DNA of 64,000 bases from Bacillus_P idriensis_A (GTDB taxonomy: Bacteria; Bacillota; Bacilli; Bacillales; Bacillaceae): NCBI RefSeq assembly GCF_050483325.1, contig NZ_JBCMYF010000006.1:62001-126000 (forward strand). Reading direction: 5' to 3'. The translations under genes and the position numbers were made by a program. The notes beneath the pieces are model-generated. The model did not search any database, was not told where the DNA came from, and saw only the letters and a program-made list of their open reading frames with translations. Below are positions 15,129 through 24,019 of the stretch, in pieces. Numbering within the stretch: position 1 is the stretch's first letter; every line of letters begins with the position of its first letter.

Positions 15129-15935
15129 TTATTCATCATCCTTAACCAGCTTTCTCTCCAGCAGTTCAACGGCCTGATACATAATGGTTGCAAAGCAGGC
15201 AATGATGATAAGCGAGAGGAGGACAAGCGTAAAGTTGAAGACCTGAAAACCGTAAATGATCATGTACCCCAATCCTTTTGCGGATACCAGGAATTCTCCT
15301 ACAATGACTCCAACCCATGAGAGTCCTACATTGACTTTAAGGGTTGATATAATCGTTGGAAATGATGCAGGCAGTACGGCTTCTTTGAACATCTGCCATT
15401 TCGACGCCCCAAAAGTTTGAAGCACCTTCAGATAGTTGGAATCCATTTCCCGGAATGCCGTATAAACTACGATTGTTGTTATTATGATAGAGATGATGGC
15501 ACCCATTGCAATGATAGAGAAATAACCAGGTCCAAGCGCCACAATTAAAATAGGTCCTAGCGCTACCTTTGGCATAGCATTTAAAATGACCAAGTAAGGA
15601 TCAAGAATATTTGACAGCCGTTTAGACCACCAAAGAACAGCTGCAAGCACAGTTCCGGACAGTGTGCCGATGATAAAGCCAAGCACGGTTTCAAATAAGG
15701 TGACGCTCAAATTTGAAAGAAGAGATCCGTCCGCAATCTTTACTAAAAATAAGTTCCATATTTTTGAAGGGTAACTGAACAGCAGAGGATCAATCCATTC
15801 TCTTTTTCCTGCTATTTCCCAAAGGGAGAAAAACGTGATAAAGATAAGAAGCTGATAAAACCTTACCCAGTTTTTCTCTTTTTTCAAGCCTTTTAAATAA
15901 GATTGATGCAGTCTGTTTAATTCACTCTTTTCCAT
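15129..15935 (-). CDS. ytlD: NitT/TauT-type ABC transporter permease
   Basis: 268 residues, about six membrane helices, with the inner-membrane permease loop signature (EAVLPASFPTIISTLKVNVGLSWVGV region, about residues 180-205, EAA-x(3)-G type). It is the translocation subunit of a SsuC/TauC-like importer. ATG 15935 overlaps the end of ytlC by 14 bases, showing translational coupling. Third gene of a ytlA-ytlC-ytlD operon on the minus strand. Substrate not known; related systems carry sulfonates, nitrate or pyrimidine thiamine precursors. Confidence 0.88.
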   Translation of the reverse strand: MEKSELNRLHQSYLKGLKKEKNWVRFYQLLIFITFFSLWEIAGKREWIDPLLFSYPSKIWNLFLVKIADGSLLSNLSVTLFETVLGFIIGTLSGTVLAAVLWWSKRLSNILDPYLVILNAMPKVALGPILIVALGPGYFSIIAMGAIISIIITTIVVYTAFREMDSNYLKVLQTFGASKWQMFKEAVLPASFPTIISTLKVNVGLSWVGVIVGEFLVSAKGLGYMIIYGFQVFNFTLVLLSLIIIACFATIMYQAVELLERKLVKDDE

Positions 15936-16695
15936 CAAGCTGATCCAGCTCCTTCCAAATATGCTGAAACAGGTCTGTAAAGGAGGGGTGCTGTCTCGCT
16001 GTAAATGGTGTCATGATTTTTAATTCTTCTGGAACTTGAAAGATTTTAGCGATTCTTCCAGGTTTTGAGGAAAGAAGAAAGATGCGGTCGCTCATAGCGA
16101 TGGCTTCACCGATATCATGTGTGACAAGCAGCGCCGTTTTCCTGAAATCCTTCAATGTGCTCCAAACGAGGTCTTCAAGCTTAAGCTTTGTTTGATAATC
16201 CAGCGCAGAAAAAGGTTCATCAAGCATGAGAAGCTTAGGATTCGTAGAGAGTGTTCTGACCAGAGCTGCACGCTGTCTCATCCCGCCTGACAGCTGGCGC
16301 GGATAGTTCTTCTCGACATTCTCAAGTCCCATATCTTTCAGCAGAGTAAGACTTTTCTTTATTGCATCAGCTGACATGCTGCCCCCGATTTTTAATCCGA
16401 GCAGAATGTTTTCTTCAATTGTTTTCCACGGGAAAAGGTAATCCTGCTGCAGCATGTATCCAATGGCAGATGTGTCATGTTTGACCGGTCTGCCTTCCAT
16501 TAAAATGCTGCCTTTTGTAGGTGAGATCAGACCCGCGATAATGGACAGCAAGGTAGTTTTGCCGCATCCGCTCGGGCCAAGAAAGGAGATGAATTCTCCT
16601 TCCTCCACTTGTAAATCAATATCCTCTAATGCAAGAGTTGCTGATTCTTTTGTAAAATACATATGGTGGATATGCTGGACCGTCAAGAAAGACAT
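15922..16695 (-). CDS. ytlC: NitT/TauT-type ABC transporter ATP-binding protein
   Basis: 257 residues. Walker A GPSGCGKTT (about residues 41-49), Q-loop YMLQQDYLFPW, signature LSGGMRQRAAL, Walker B LLMLDEPF and switch histidine (VTHDI) are intact. The sequence is typical of SsuB/TauB energisers. AAGGAGG precedes ATG 16695 by seven bases. It follows ytlA by 12 bases and overlaps ytlD. Confidence 0.92.
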   Translation of the reverse strand: MSFLTVQHIHHMYFTKESATLALEDIDLQVEEGEFISFLGPSGCGKTTLLSIIAGLISPTKGSILMEGRPVKHDTSAIGYMLQQDYLFPWKTIEENILLGLKIGGSMSADAIKKSLTLLKDMGLENVEKNYPRQLSGGMRQRAALVRTLSTNPKLLMLDEPFSALDYQTKLKLEDLVWSTLKDFRKTALLVTHDIGEAIAMSDRIFLLSSKPGRIAKIFQVPEELKIMTPFTARQHPSFTDLFQHIWKELDQLDGKE

Positions 16696-16707
16696 GCTGA
16701 AACCTCC

Positions 16708-17694
16708 TTACTTTGCAGCGTCTTCTGCGAACTTCGTATTAACCAGTGTTTCGTGCTCAATTCGCTCAGGCAATTCGTTCGCTTCTTCCATGATGTTTTG
16801 AAGATTCGTCCATTCTGCCTCATCAAGGATTGGATCATTTGCAAAAGATCCCTGCTCTTTATAGCGCTCTACTACTGTTGTGATAAGCTCAAGTTCTGTA
16901 TCTTTAAATTGCGGGGCAATTGCCTTTGCAATGGTTTCAGCACTATTTTCCTCTACCCATTGCTGGGCTTTATAAATGGCTTTTGTGAATTTTTCTGCTG
17001 CTTCTGAATCTTCTTTTAAGAAGCTTTCTTTTGCCATAAATGTTGTATAAGGAACTTTTCCGGATTCATTCCCGAATGATGCCACAATGTGCCCGGTGCC
17101 TTCTTTTTCAAAAATGCTTGCTGTAGGCTCAAAAAGCTGGACAAAATCGCCGGTTCCTGAAGCAAAAGCGCTTGGAATATTGGCAAAATCAATATTTTGA
17201 ATCAGATTTAAATCATTTTGCGGATCAATACCATGCTCCTTTAAGACGAATTCTCCAACCATCTGCGGCATTCCGCCTTTCCGCTGGCCAAGGAACGTGC
17301 TGCCTTTCAGCTGATCCCAGCTGAAATTCTCGATTTTTTCTCGTGACACTAAAAAGGTGCCGTCCGTTTGTGTAAGCTGGGCAAAATTGATTACGGGATC
17401 TTTAGAGCCTTGAGCAGAAACGTAAATCGACGTTTCAGAGCCGACAAGTGCAATATCCGCACCATCTGAGAGAAGAGCTGTCATTGTTTTATCTCCGCCC
17501 CATGTTGTTGTAAGCTCAACATCAAGACCCTCTTCTTCAAAGAAACCTTCAGACATTGCAGCATACAATGGTGCGTAAAAAATGGAATGGGTAACTTCAG
17601 CCAACCTGATTTTTTCCGGCTTGTTTTGATTGCACGCACTTAGTGTAAAGATAAGAAGAGCGAGTACCGCAAAGCCGATGAGACTTTTTTTCAT
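16708..17694 (-). CDS. ytlA: ABC transporter substrate-binding lipoprotein
   Basis: 328 residues with a lipoprotein signal (hydrophobic core ending LSAC, cysteine at 21), then an SsuA/NMT1-type periplasmic-binding fold (IRLAEVTHSIFYAPLYAAMS, YAAMSEGFFEEEGLDVEL) that binds the ligand outside the membrane. First gene of the ytlA-ytlC-ytlD operon. No thiamine or other riboswitch was recognised in the 124 bases upstream, so the pyrimidine-precursor hypothesis has no regulatory support here. The ligand could equally be a sulfonate. Confidence 0.88.
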   Translation of the reverse strand: MKKSLIGFAVLALLIFTLSACNQNKPEKIRLAEVTHSIFYAPLYAAMSEGFFEEEGLDVELTTTWGGDKTMTALLSDGADIALVGSETSIYVSAQGSKDPVINFAQLTQTDGTFLVSREKIENFSWDQLKGSTFLGQRKGGMPQMVGEFVLKEHGIDPQNDLNLIQNIDFANIPSAFASGTGDFVQLFEPTASIFEKEGTGHIVASFGNESGKVPYTTFMAKESFLKEDSEAAEKFTKAIYKAQQWVEENSAETIAKAIAPQFKDTELELITTVVERYKEQGSFANDPILDEAEWTNLQNIMEEANELPERIEHETLVNTKFAEDAAK

Positions 17695-17830
17695 ATAAAA
17701 TCCTCCTTGGTGACAGACACCATCAAAAAATATTAAAATGAGTATCCAAATTTGTAACGCCTAGAATAATGTATGAGAGCGAAAAAAATGTGTGAATGCC
17801 TATAAATGATTTTGCGAGGTGCAAGAAAAA

Positions 17831-18613
17831 ATGGAGAATGGTTCAATTATCGAGCGTCAGCTGCTGCCGTCGCCTAATCCTAAAATCAGACTGCAGCTCA
17901 TCACCTATTTATCCGAAGGGCTTAAAGTAAAGGGACTCCTGGCTGAACCTCAGAAAGAAGGAAAATATGACGGTTTTCTTTATTTAAGAGGCGGAATTAA
18001 AAATGTTGGCAAGGTCAGAGCGGGACGAATTGTGCAATTTGCTTCAGAAGGATTTGTCGTGATGGCTCCGTTTTACCGGGGGAATCAAGGGGGAGAAGGA
18101 AACGAGGATTTCGCGGGAGATGACAGATATGATGCGCTGCATGCGCTCACTTTATTAAAAAACCATCCTAAAGCTGATCAGGAACGAATCCATGTCTTCG
18201 GATTTTCAAGGGGAGGAGTAATGGCGCTTTTTGCTGGAATTTTAGACCATGACGTCCGTTCAGTCGTTACATGGGGAGGCGTTTCTGATATGTCCCTTAC
18301 ATATGAGGAGCGGGAAGATCTGCGGAGAATGATGAAGCGGGTGATAGGAGGGACTCCTTCAAAATATCCTGAAAGATATAAGTGGAGAACGCCTCTGTAT
18401 AATCTGGATTCATTGAAGGCTCCAATTCTTATTATTCATGGCGCACATGATCAAAATGTATCTGTGGAACATGCTTACCTGCTTGAAAAAAGACTTGGTG
18501 AACTTGGAAAAAGCGCAGATACGATGTATTTTGAGGAGTATACACATTACTTTCCGCCTGCCGTTAACCGAAAAGTAGTAAGAGAGCTGACTTCCTGGAT
18601 GAAAAAGCAATAA
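17831..18613 (+). CDS. ytmA: Prolyl oligopeptidase-like alpha/beta hydrolase YtmA
   Basis: 260 residues. Alpha/beta-hydrolase fold with nucleophile elbow GFSRGG (about residues 131-136), a downstream acid in IIHGAHDQNV and histidine in EEYTHYFPP, the order of an S9-like catalytic triad. Cytoplasmic, no signal. ATG 17831 is nine bases after GAGGTG; an in-frame GTG at 17819 is part of that ribosome site. Substrate unknown. In B. subtilis the homologue is also followed by ytmB. Confidence 0.86.
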   Translation: MENGSIIERQLLPSPNPKIRLQLITYLSEGLKVKGLLAEPQKEGKYDGFLYLRGGIKNVGKVRAGRIVQFASEGFVVMAPFYRGNQGGEGNEDFAGDDRYDALHALTLLKNHPKADQERIHVFGFSRGGVMALFAGILDHDVRSVVTWGGVSDMSLTYEEREDLRRMMKRVIGGTPSKYPERYKWRTPLYNLDSLKAPILIIHGAHDQNVSVEHAYLLEKRLGELGKSADTMYFEEYTHYFPPAVNRKVVRELTSWMKKQ

Positions 18614-18676
18614 ATACGGGGATCCTGAGCTGAATGAATATGTTAAAATAATGATATATGAAAAGGAGTGATTGAG

Positions 18677-18919
18677 ATGGGGATGCCTTTAGAATTGAAC
18701 ACGATGATCGTGACAAAAGGGAGAGAAAACCGATTAGAAGAGAATCTATTTTCTCTCGAGAAAGAGGGCTATCGCATTTATCCGCTGGAGATTCCCGTTG
18801 AAGTCAGGAAAACAAAAGAAGGGGACGTCAGCGGACAGGCTCTGATCAAAAAACTTGAGCTTTCTGATTCTAAGACCATTCTGACGTATCAGCTGATTGC
18901 GCTGAAATCAACAAATTAA
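18677..18919 (+). CDS. ytmB: YtmB, DUF2584 family protein
   Basis: 80 residues, small cytosolic protein of the Bacillus-specific DUF2584 family (MGMPLELNTMIVTKG at the start, ending LTYQLIALKSTN). ATG 18677 lies eight bases after AAGGAG; a GTG nine bases upstream overlaps the site. It follows ytmA by 63 bases and is closed by a terminator. Function unknown. Confidence 0.84.
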   Translation: MGMPLELNTMIVTKGRENRLEENLFSLEKEGYRIYPLEIPVEVRKTKEGDVSGQALIKKLELSDSKTILTYQLIALKSTN

Positions 18920-18932
18920 TTTTTAACGTAAG

Positions 18933-18958
18933 AAAAGCTGCCTGCGGGCAGCTTTTTT
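18933..18958 (+). terminator. Terminator of ytmA-ytmB
   Basis: AAAAGCTGCC, four-base loop, GGCAGCTTTTTT. Confidence 0.85.
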
Positions 18959-18996
18959 CATGGGGAGCATATCAATTCAATCTGAACATGTTCTAT

Positions 18997-20190
18997 TTAT
19001 CCGGCAAGCTGTGATTCTTTCATCTTTTGGGGCTTTTTTGTGCTGAATTTATTGACGAGCATTGTCAGAGCTCCGTCACCTGTAACATTTGTTGCTGTGC
19101 CAAGGCTGTCCTGAGCGAGGTATAAAGCAATCATAAGGGAAACCATTGTCGGATCAAAGCCGAGCATTGTTTCAAGCAGGCCGATTGCAGCCATTACTGC
19201 TCCACCTGGTACTCCAGGTGCGGCAACCATTGTAACACCGAGCATTAGAATAAATGGAATCATCATTTCAAATGATGGAGTTGTGCCGTTCATAAACAGA
19301 ACACCCATTGCGCAGCAAACAAGTGTAATTGTACTTCCTGACAAGTGAACAGTTGCCAGAAGAGGTACACTGAAGTCTGCTATCTTTGACTGAACGCCGG
19401 TTTTTTTAACTTGTCCAAGCGTTACGGGAATTGTAGCTGCGGAAGATTGTGTCCCGAGTGCTGTAAAGTATGCCGGAGACATAATCTTTAAAAGCTTTAT
19501 TGGGTTGTTTTTAGTCAGCAAACCGCTAGTGCAATATTGAATCAAAAGCATTGTGATATGAAGCAGGATAATAAGGACAAAAACTTTTGCAAAAACAGAT
19601 AAAATCGACTGAACTTGTCCTCCGTAAGTCATATTTGCGAAAATACCAAAAATGTGGAACGGAAGCAGCGGGATAATCGCTGTTTTGATCAATTTCTCAA
19701 CAATCTTTTGAAAGTCTTCAAATGCATTTTGCAGTGTATTTCCTTTGATGGATGCAAGCCCAATTCCAATGATAAAAGAGAATATGAGGGCGCTCATGAC
19801 TTCCATAACAGGCGGCATTCCAATTTCAAAGTATGGTGATAATAAAAATTCCTCAGGATTATCAGTCTTTACAAGCTGATTTCCAGAAATGAAATTTGGC
19901 AGAATAGATAAGCTTGCTGCGAACGCAAGCAGTCCTGCAAAAATCGTAGAGATATAGGCAAGTCCTGTTGTAATTCCAAGCAATTTGCCAGCACCTTTAC
20001 CAAGCTGGCCGATGCCAGGTGCAATAAATCCAATAATAATAAATGGAATCACAAAGCCTATAAAGTTGCCGAATATCCCATTAAATGTTGCAAATCCTTT
20101 TACGAGCCATTCTGGTGAGATACTGCCGATTACGACACCGAGAAGAATAGCAAGTATGATTTGCGGCAAAAGTCCGAGCTTTAATTTCAT
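18997..20190 (-). CDS. Dicarboxylate/amino acid:cation symporter (SDF/DAACS family)
   Basis: 397 residues, about eight long helices plus re-entrant loops. It carries the glutamate-transporter hallmarks: hairpin 1 serine-rich motif TQSSAATIPVTL (about residue 265), PGVPGGAVMAA (about 340) and the C-terminal NVTGDGALTMLVNK. This is secondary uptake of a dicarboxylate, serine/threonine or glutamate-like solute with sodium or proton. ATG 20190 follows GGGAGG; 11 upstream codons of the longer frame are rejected. It is divergent to ytmB's terminator and stands alone. Confidence 0.9.
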   Translation of the reverse strand: MKLKLGLLPQIILAILLGVVIGSISPEWLVKGFATFNGIFGNFIGFVIPFIIIGFIAPGIGQLGKGAGKLLGITTGLAYISTIFAGLLAFAASLSILPNFISGNQLVKTDNPEEFLLSPYFEIGMPPVMEVMSALIFSFIIGIGLASIKGNTLQNAFEDFQKIVEKLIKTAIIPLLPFHIFGIFANMTYGGQVQSILSVFAKVFVLIILLHITMLLIQYCTSGLLTKNNPIKLLKIMSPAYFTALGTQSSAATIPVTLGQVKKTGVQSKIADFSVPLLATVHLSGSTITLVCCAMGVLFMNGTTPSFEMMIPFILMLGVTMVAAPGVPGGAVMAAIGLLETMLGFDPTMVSLMIALYLAQDSLGTATNVTGDGALTMLVNKFSTKKPQKMKESQLAG

Positions 20191-20308
20191 GATGTTGTCC
20201 TCCCGAAAAATACATGTGTACATGTGTTATAGAACTACTTTAGCACAGGAATGAAGGGTTTTGTATAAAAATGTTCATTTTTATTTTATTAATATATGGA
20301 AAAGAAAA

Positions 20309-20343
20309 TAAAAAGCTATGCCGGAACATATGGCATAGCTTTT
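20309..20343 (-). terminator. Terminator of pckA
   Basis: AAAAGCTATGCC and GGCATAGCTTTT arms with a nine-base loop just after the pckA stop on the minus strand. Confidence 0.75.
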
Positions 20344-20350
20344 GAAAGGT

Positions 20351-21940
20351 TTATACAGCTGGTCCGCCAAGGGTCTCGATCTCAGCTGAAACATTATTGA
20401 ACTTCTTGAAGTTTTGCTTGAATTTTCCAGCAAGCTCTCTTGCTTTTTCATTATAAGCATCCATGCTGTCCCAAGTTTTAACCGGCTGCAGCACTTCATC
20501 AGGTACACCAGGCACATGAATTGGAATTTGAAGTCCGAAGTTTTCATCCTTGACAGTTTCCACATTGTCTAACTCACCTTCAAGAGCGGATTGAACCATT
20601 GCGCGCGTATATTTCAGTTTCATGCGCTGGCCCGTTCCGTATTCTCCGCCAGTCCAGCCTGTATTCACTAAGAATACATTAGCTTGATGCTCATCGATTT
20701 TCCGGCCGAGCATCTCTGCATAAACAGTGGCTGGAAGGGGGAGGAAAGGTGAACCAAAGCATGTTGAGAATGTAGCCTGAGGCGATGTAATGCCGCGTTC
20801 AGTTCCAGCAAGCTTGCTTGTGTATCCGCTTAAAAAGTGGTACATGGCCTGTTCTTTTGTTAACTTGCTGATAGGAGGCAGAACGCCAAATGCATCAGCT
20901 GTTAAAAAGACAATTGTATGTGGGTGGCCGGCAATACTAGGCTTCACAATATTATCCATTGCTTCAAGCGGATAGGCTGCTCTTGTATTTTCAGTAAAGA
21001 AAGTATCATCGTAGTCAGCGATTCGTGTATCATCGTCAAGGACTACATTTTCAAGCACTGATCCAAATCTTATTGCATCAAAAATTTGAGGCTCTTTTTC
21101 ACGTGAGAGGTTGATGCACTTGGCATAACAGCCTCCTTCGATATTAAAAACACCAGCATTGGACCAGCCGTGCTCATCATCGCCGATTAATTTGCGCTTT
21201 GGATCAGCGGAAAGGGTTGTTTTTCCTGTGCCTGACAGACCGAAGAAAAGGGCAACATCGCCTTCCTGGCCAACATTTGCAGAGCAGTGCATTGGCAGGA
21301 TACCGCTTTCAGGAAGCAGATAGTTCATGACAGAGAAAATGGACTTTTTCATCTCTCCTGCATATTCAGTGCCGCCGATAAGAATGGTTCTTTTCTCAAA
21401 TGAAATGATGATAAATGTTTCAGAATTTGTTCCATCCACTGCAGGATCTGCTTTAAAGTTAGGAGCTGAAACGATTGTGAAAGGATTGTCATGCTGAATC
21501 AGCTCATCCGTGCTCTCTGGCTGAATAAATAATTGCTGAGCGAACAGGTTGTGCCATGCGAATTCATTTACAACCTGGATCGGCAGGCGGTATTTTGCAT
21601 CAGCGCCGGCAAAGCCTTTAAAAACAAAGAGCTCATTGCGGTCTTTTAAGTATGAAAGAACTTTTAAGTACAATTTTTCAAATGCTGTTTCTGAGAAAGG
21701 CTGATTAACAGTTCCCCACTCAATTTTGTCATTTGTTGCTTTTTCATTTACAATAAATTTATCTTCAGGTGAACGTCCTGTGTAAGTACCCGTTGTTGCA
21801 CGGACTGCTCCCGTCGAAGTTAATGTTCCTTCACCGCGTTCTAAAACTTTTTCAACAAGAACAGGAACTGATAAGTTATGAAATGCATTTTCCCCTTTAA
21901 GCAACACATCAAGCTCATTTGTAATTTCGATTGAATTCAT
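20351..21940 (-). CDS. pckA: Phosphoenolpyruvate carboxykinase (ATP)
   Basis: 529 residues, the normal family length. It converts oxaloacetate and ATP to PEP and CO2, the first gluconeogenic step, in the cytosol. The kinase-1a P-loop GLSGTGKTTLS (about residues 233-243), PMHCSANVG, the metal-binding DDEHGW and the arginine-bearing GRSPEDKF segment are all present. ATG 21940 starts the conserved protein. Divergent to the metK leader, as in B. subtilis, with its own terminator. Probably repressed by glucose in related species (CcpN); I could not define an operator here. Confidence 0.97.
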   Translation of the reverse strand: MNSIEITNELDVLLKGENAFHNLSVPVLVEKVLERGEGTLTSTGAVRATTGTYTGRSPEDKFIVNEKATNDKIEWGTVNQPFSETAFEKLYLKVLSYLKDRNELFVFKGFAGADAKYRLPIQVVNEFAWHNLFAQQLFIQPESTDELIQHDNPFTIVSAPNFKADPAVDGTNSETFIIISFEKRTILIGGTEYAGEMKKSIFSVMNYLLPESGILPMHCSANVGQEGDVALFFGLSGTGKTTLSADPKRKLIGDDEHGWSNAGVFNIEGGCYAKCINLSREKEPQIFDAIRFGSVLENVVLDDDTRIADYDDTFFTENTRAAYPLEAMDNIVKPSIAGHPHTIVFLTADAFGVLPPISKLTKEQAMYHFLSGYTSKLAGTERGITSPQATFSTCFGSPFLPLPATVYAEMLGRKIDEHQANVFLVNTGWTGGEYGTGQRMKLKYTRAMVQSALEGELDNVETVKDENFGLQIPIHVPGVPDEVLQPVKTWDSMDAYNEKARELAGKFKQNFKKFNNVSAEIETLGGPAV

Positions 21941-22204
21941 CCCATACCCATCCTTTACCTATATTTCTATTATTATTTTTAACTATATGTTAAGTGACTC
22001 TTCTTAATTAGTATAACACATTATAATAAATAGTCTATACTATTTAACTCATTCTACGTACAAAATCATGAAATGGAACCGTTTAAAGGACGATTTTGAT
22101 GAAAATGATACATATATAATAGGAAGTGTTTTTATTTCGGCATTTTGTGGAAACATACTAGAAGGGACCAAAAAAATCGAATCCGAAAACCTTGTCATTT
22201 TTTG

Positions 22205-22234
22205 TTGACACCTGGAGGAAATATACGATATTAT
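22205..22234 (+). promoter_or_regulatory. SigA promoter of metK
   Basis: TTGACA (22205-22210), 18 bases, TATTAT (22229-22234); transcription would start just before the riboswitch. Confidence 0.6.
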
Positions 22235-22249
22235 ATGTCCTTGAACGGA

Positions 22250-22440
22250 TTCTCTTATCCCGAGCTGGTGGAGGGACAGGCCCAATGAAACCCAGCAACC
22301 TGCTTTATTTTTAAAATTCATTCATGAATTTTTGCAAGCAAAGGTGCTAACCTGATGCAAGGCGAAAGCCCTTGATCGATAAGAGCGAAAGGCTACGATT
22401 TTAGTAAATAACCTTTCCTCGCGGGAAAGGATTTTTTATT
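22250..22440 (+). promoter_or_regulatory. SAM-I (S-box) riboswitch of metK
   Basis: P1 strands TCTCTTATC (22251-22259) and GATAAGAG (22378-22385) enclose the S-box core: GAGGGACAGGCCCAATGAAACC, CAGCAACC, GGTGCTAACC and GGCGAAAGCC elements are all readable. A terminator hairpin with arms CCTTTCC and GGAAAGG and a T-run follows at 22411-22437. High SAM should stop transcription before metK. Confidence 0.95.
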
Positions 22441-22575
22441 TCGAATAAATATTTTTTGCCTGAAAGTACTCGTGGATTCTCCTAAAACATGCCAACTGAA
22501 ATATTTTGCCGAATGGTCAAAATATGAAAGGGAATGAGTTCCGTATCATCTAACCTTTTGAGGAGGAAAACTTTA

Positions 22576-23778
22576 ATGACTAAACAACGTCGTCTGTTTA
22601 CTTCAGAGTCTGTAACTGAAGGTCATCCTGATAAAATTTGTGACCAGATTTCTGACTCGATTTTAGATGCAATCCTAGAAAAAGATGCAAATGCCCGTGT
22701 AGCTTGTGAAACATCTGTTACAACAGGTCTTGTTCTGGTTGCTGGTGAAATTACAACTTCTACTTATGTAGACATTCCAAAAATCGTTCGTGAAACGGTG
22801 AAAGAAATTGGCTACACTCGTGCAAAATATGGTTTTGATGCAGAAACTTGTGCAGTACTTACTTCAATTGATGAGCAGTCAGCAGACATCGCAATGGGTG
22901 TTGACCAGGCGCTTGAAGCACGTGAAGGAAAAATGACTGATGAGCAGATTGAAGCGATTGGTGCAGGTGACCAAGGATTAATGTTCGGTTTTGCCAATAA
23001 CGAAACGAAAGAATTAATGCCGCTTCCGATCTCTCTTGCTCACAAACTTGCACGCCGTTTAACAGAAGTACGCAAAGAAGAAATTCTTCCATACCTTCGT
23101 CCGGACGGCAAAACTCAAGTAACAGTTGAGTATGATGAAAATGACAAGCCAGTTCGCATTGATACAATTGTTATTTCAACTCAGCACCACCCTGAAATTT
23201 CATTGGAGCAAATTCAGCGCAACGTAAAAGAGCATGTTATTAACCCGGTTGTACCTAAAGAATTAATTGATGAAGATACTAAATACTTCATCAACCCGAC
23301 TGGCCGTTTCGTTATCGGCGGACCACAGGGTGATGCAGGCTTAACAGGCCGTAAAATCATCGTTGATACTTACGGAGGCTATGCCCGTCACGGCGGAGGC
23401 GCATTCTCAGGTAAAGATCCAACAAAAGTTGACCGTTCTGCAGCATATGCGGCTCGCTATGTAGCTAAGAACATTGTAGCAGCAGGCCTTGCTGATAAAT
23501 GTGAAGTTCAGCTTGCTTACGCAATTGGCGTTGCTCAGCCAGTATCGATTGCAATCGATACTTTCGAAACAGGCAAAGTGAAGGAAGATGTGCTGGTTGA
23601 CGTTGTTCGTGCTAACTTCGACCTTCGTCCGGCAGGAATCATCAACATGCTGAATCTTCGCCGTCCGATTTACAAACAAACAGCTGCTTACGGACACTTC
23701 GGCCGTAATGATCTTGACCTTCCATGGGAAAGAACGGATAAAGCAGAAGCTCTTAAAGAGCAAGCGTTAAACCAATAA
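22576..23778 (+). CDS. metK: S-adenosylmethionine synthetase
   Basis: 400 residues. Condenses methionine and ATP to SAM. Conserved segments are SESVTEGHPDKICDQISD near the N-terminus (metal and ATP binding), GAGDQGLMFGFA (about 117-128) and GGGAFSGKDPTKVDRS (about 268-283). ATG 22576 follows GAGGAGG by 12 bases; 14 upstream codons in frame are rejected. Feedback control is by the SAM riboswitch in the leader. A strong terminator follows. The order pckA, metK, asnB matches B. subtilis. Confidence 0.98.
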   Translation: MTKQRRLFTSESVTEGHPDKICDQISDSILDAILEKDANARVACETSVTTGLVLVAGEITTSTYVDIPKIVRETVKEIGYTRAKYGFDAETCAVLTSIDEQSADIAMGVDQALEAREGKMTDEQIEAIGAGDQGLMFGFANNETKELMPLPISLAHKLARRLTEVRKEEILPYLRPDGKTQVTVEYDENDKPVRIDTIVISTQHHPEISLEQIQRNVKEHVINPVVPKELIDEDTKYFINPTGRFVIGGPQGDAGLTGRKIIVDTYGGYARHGGGAFSGKDPTKVDRSAAYAARYVAKNIVAAGLADKCEVQLAYAIGVAQPVSIAIDTFETGKVKEDVLVDVVRANFDLRPAGIINMLNLRRPIYKQTAAYGHFGRNDLDLPWERTDKAEALKEQALNQ

Positions 23779-23785
23779 TTAAATG

Positions 23786-23826
23786 AAGGATGAAACCGGC
23801 TTTGAGCCTGGTTTCATCCTTTTTTT
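23786..23826 (+). terminator. Terminator of metK
   Basis: AAGGATGAAACCGGC and GCCTGGTTTCATCCTT arms (one bulge/wobble) followed by seven T residues. Confidence 0.88.
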
Positions 23827-24019
23827 ATGCTAAATTGCTGAACCTGAAGATCTGTGATTGGCATGTTGGCGGTATATGTAAAGAAACTGAATGTACTCCT
23901 GCCATCTAAATGCTTAATCTCGATCCAAAGGTATCATTCTTGTCTTTTTTTGTAAAAACCTGCAACATTCTCTCAAAATCTGTCGTTTAATAAGCAATCA
24001 GTATTTTGGAGGGAAATAA

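Noticed and set aside
17695..17830. Thiamine (THI-box) riboswitch for ytlACD
   Set aside because: No TPP core (CTGAGA and ACCTGA) is present in the divergent region.
22534..22575. Longer metK start
   Set aside because: Fourteen extra codons do not resemble MetK, and AGGAGG sits 12 bases before the internal ATG.
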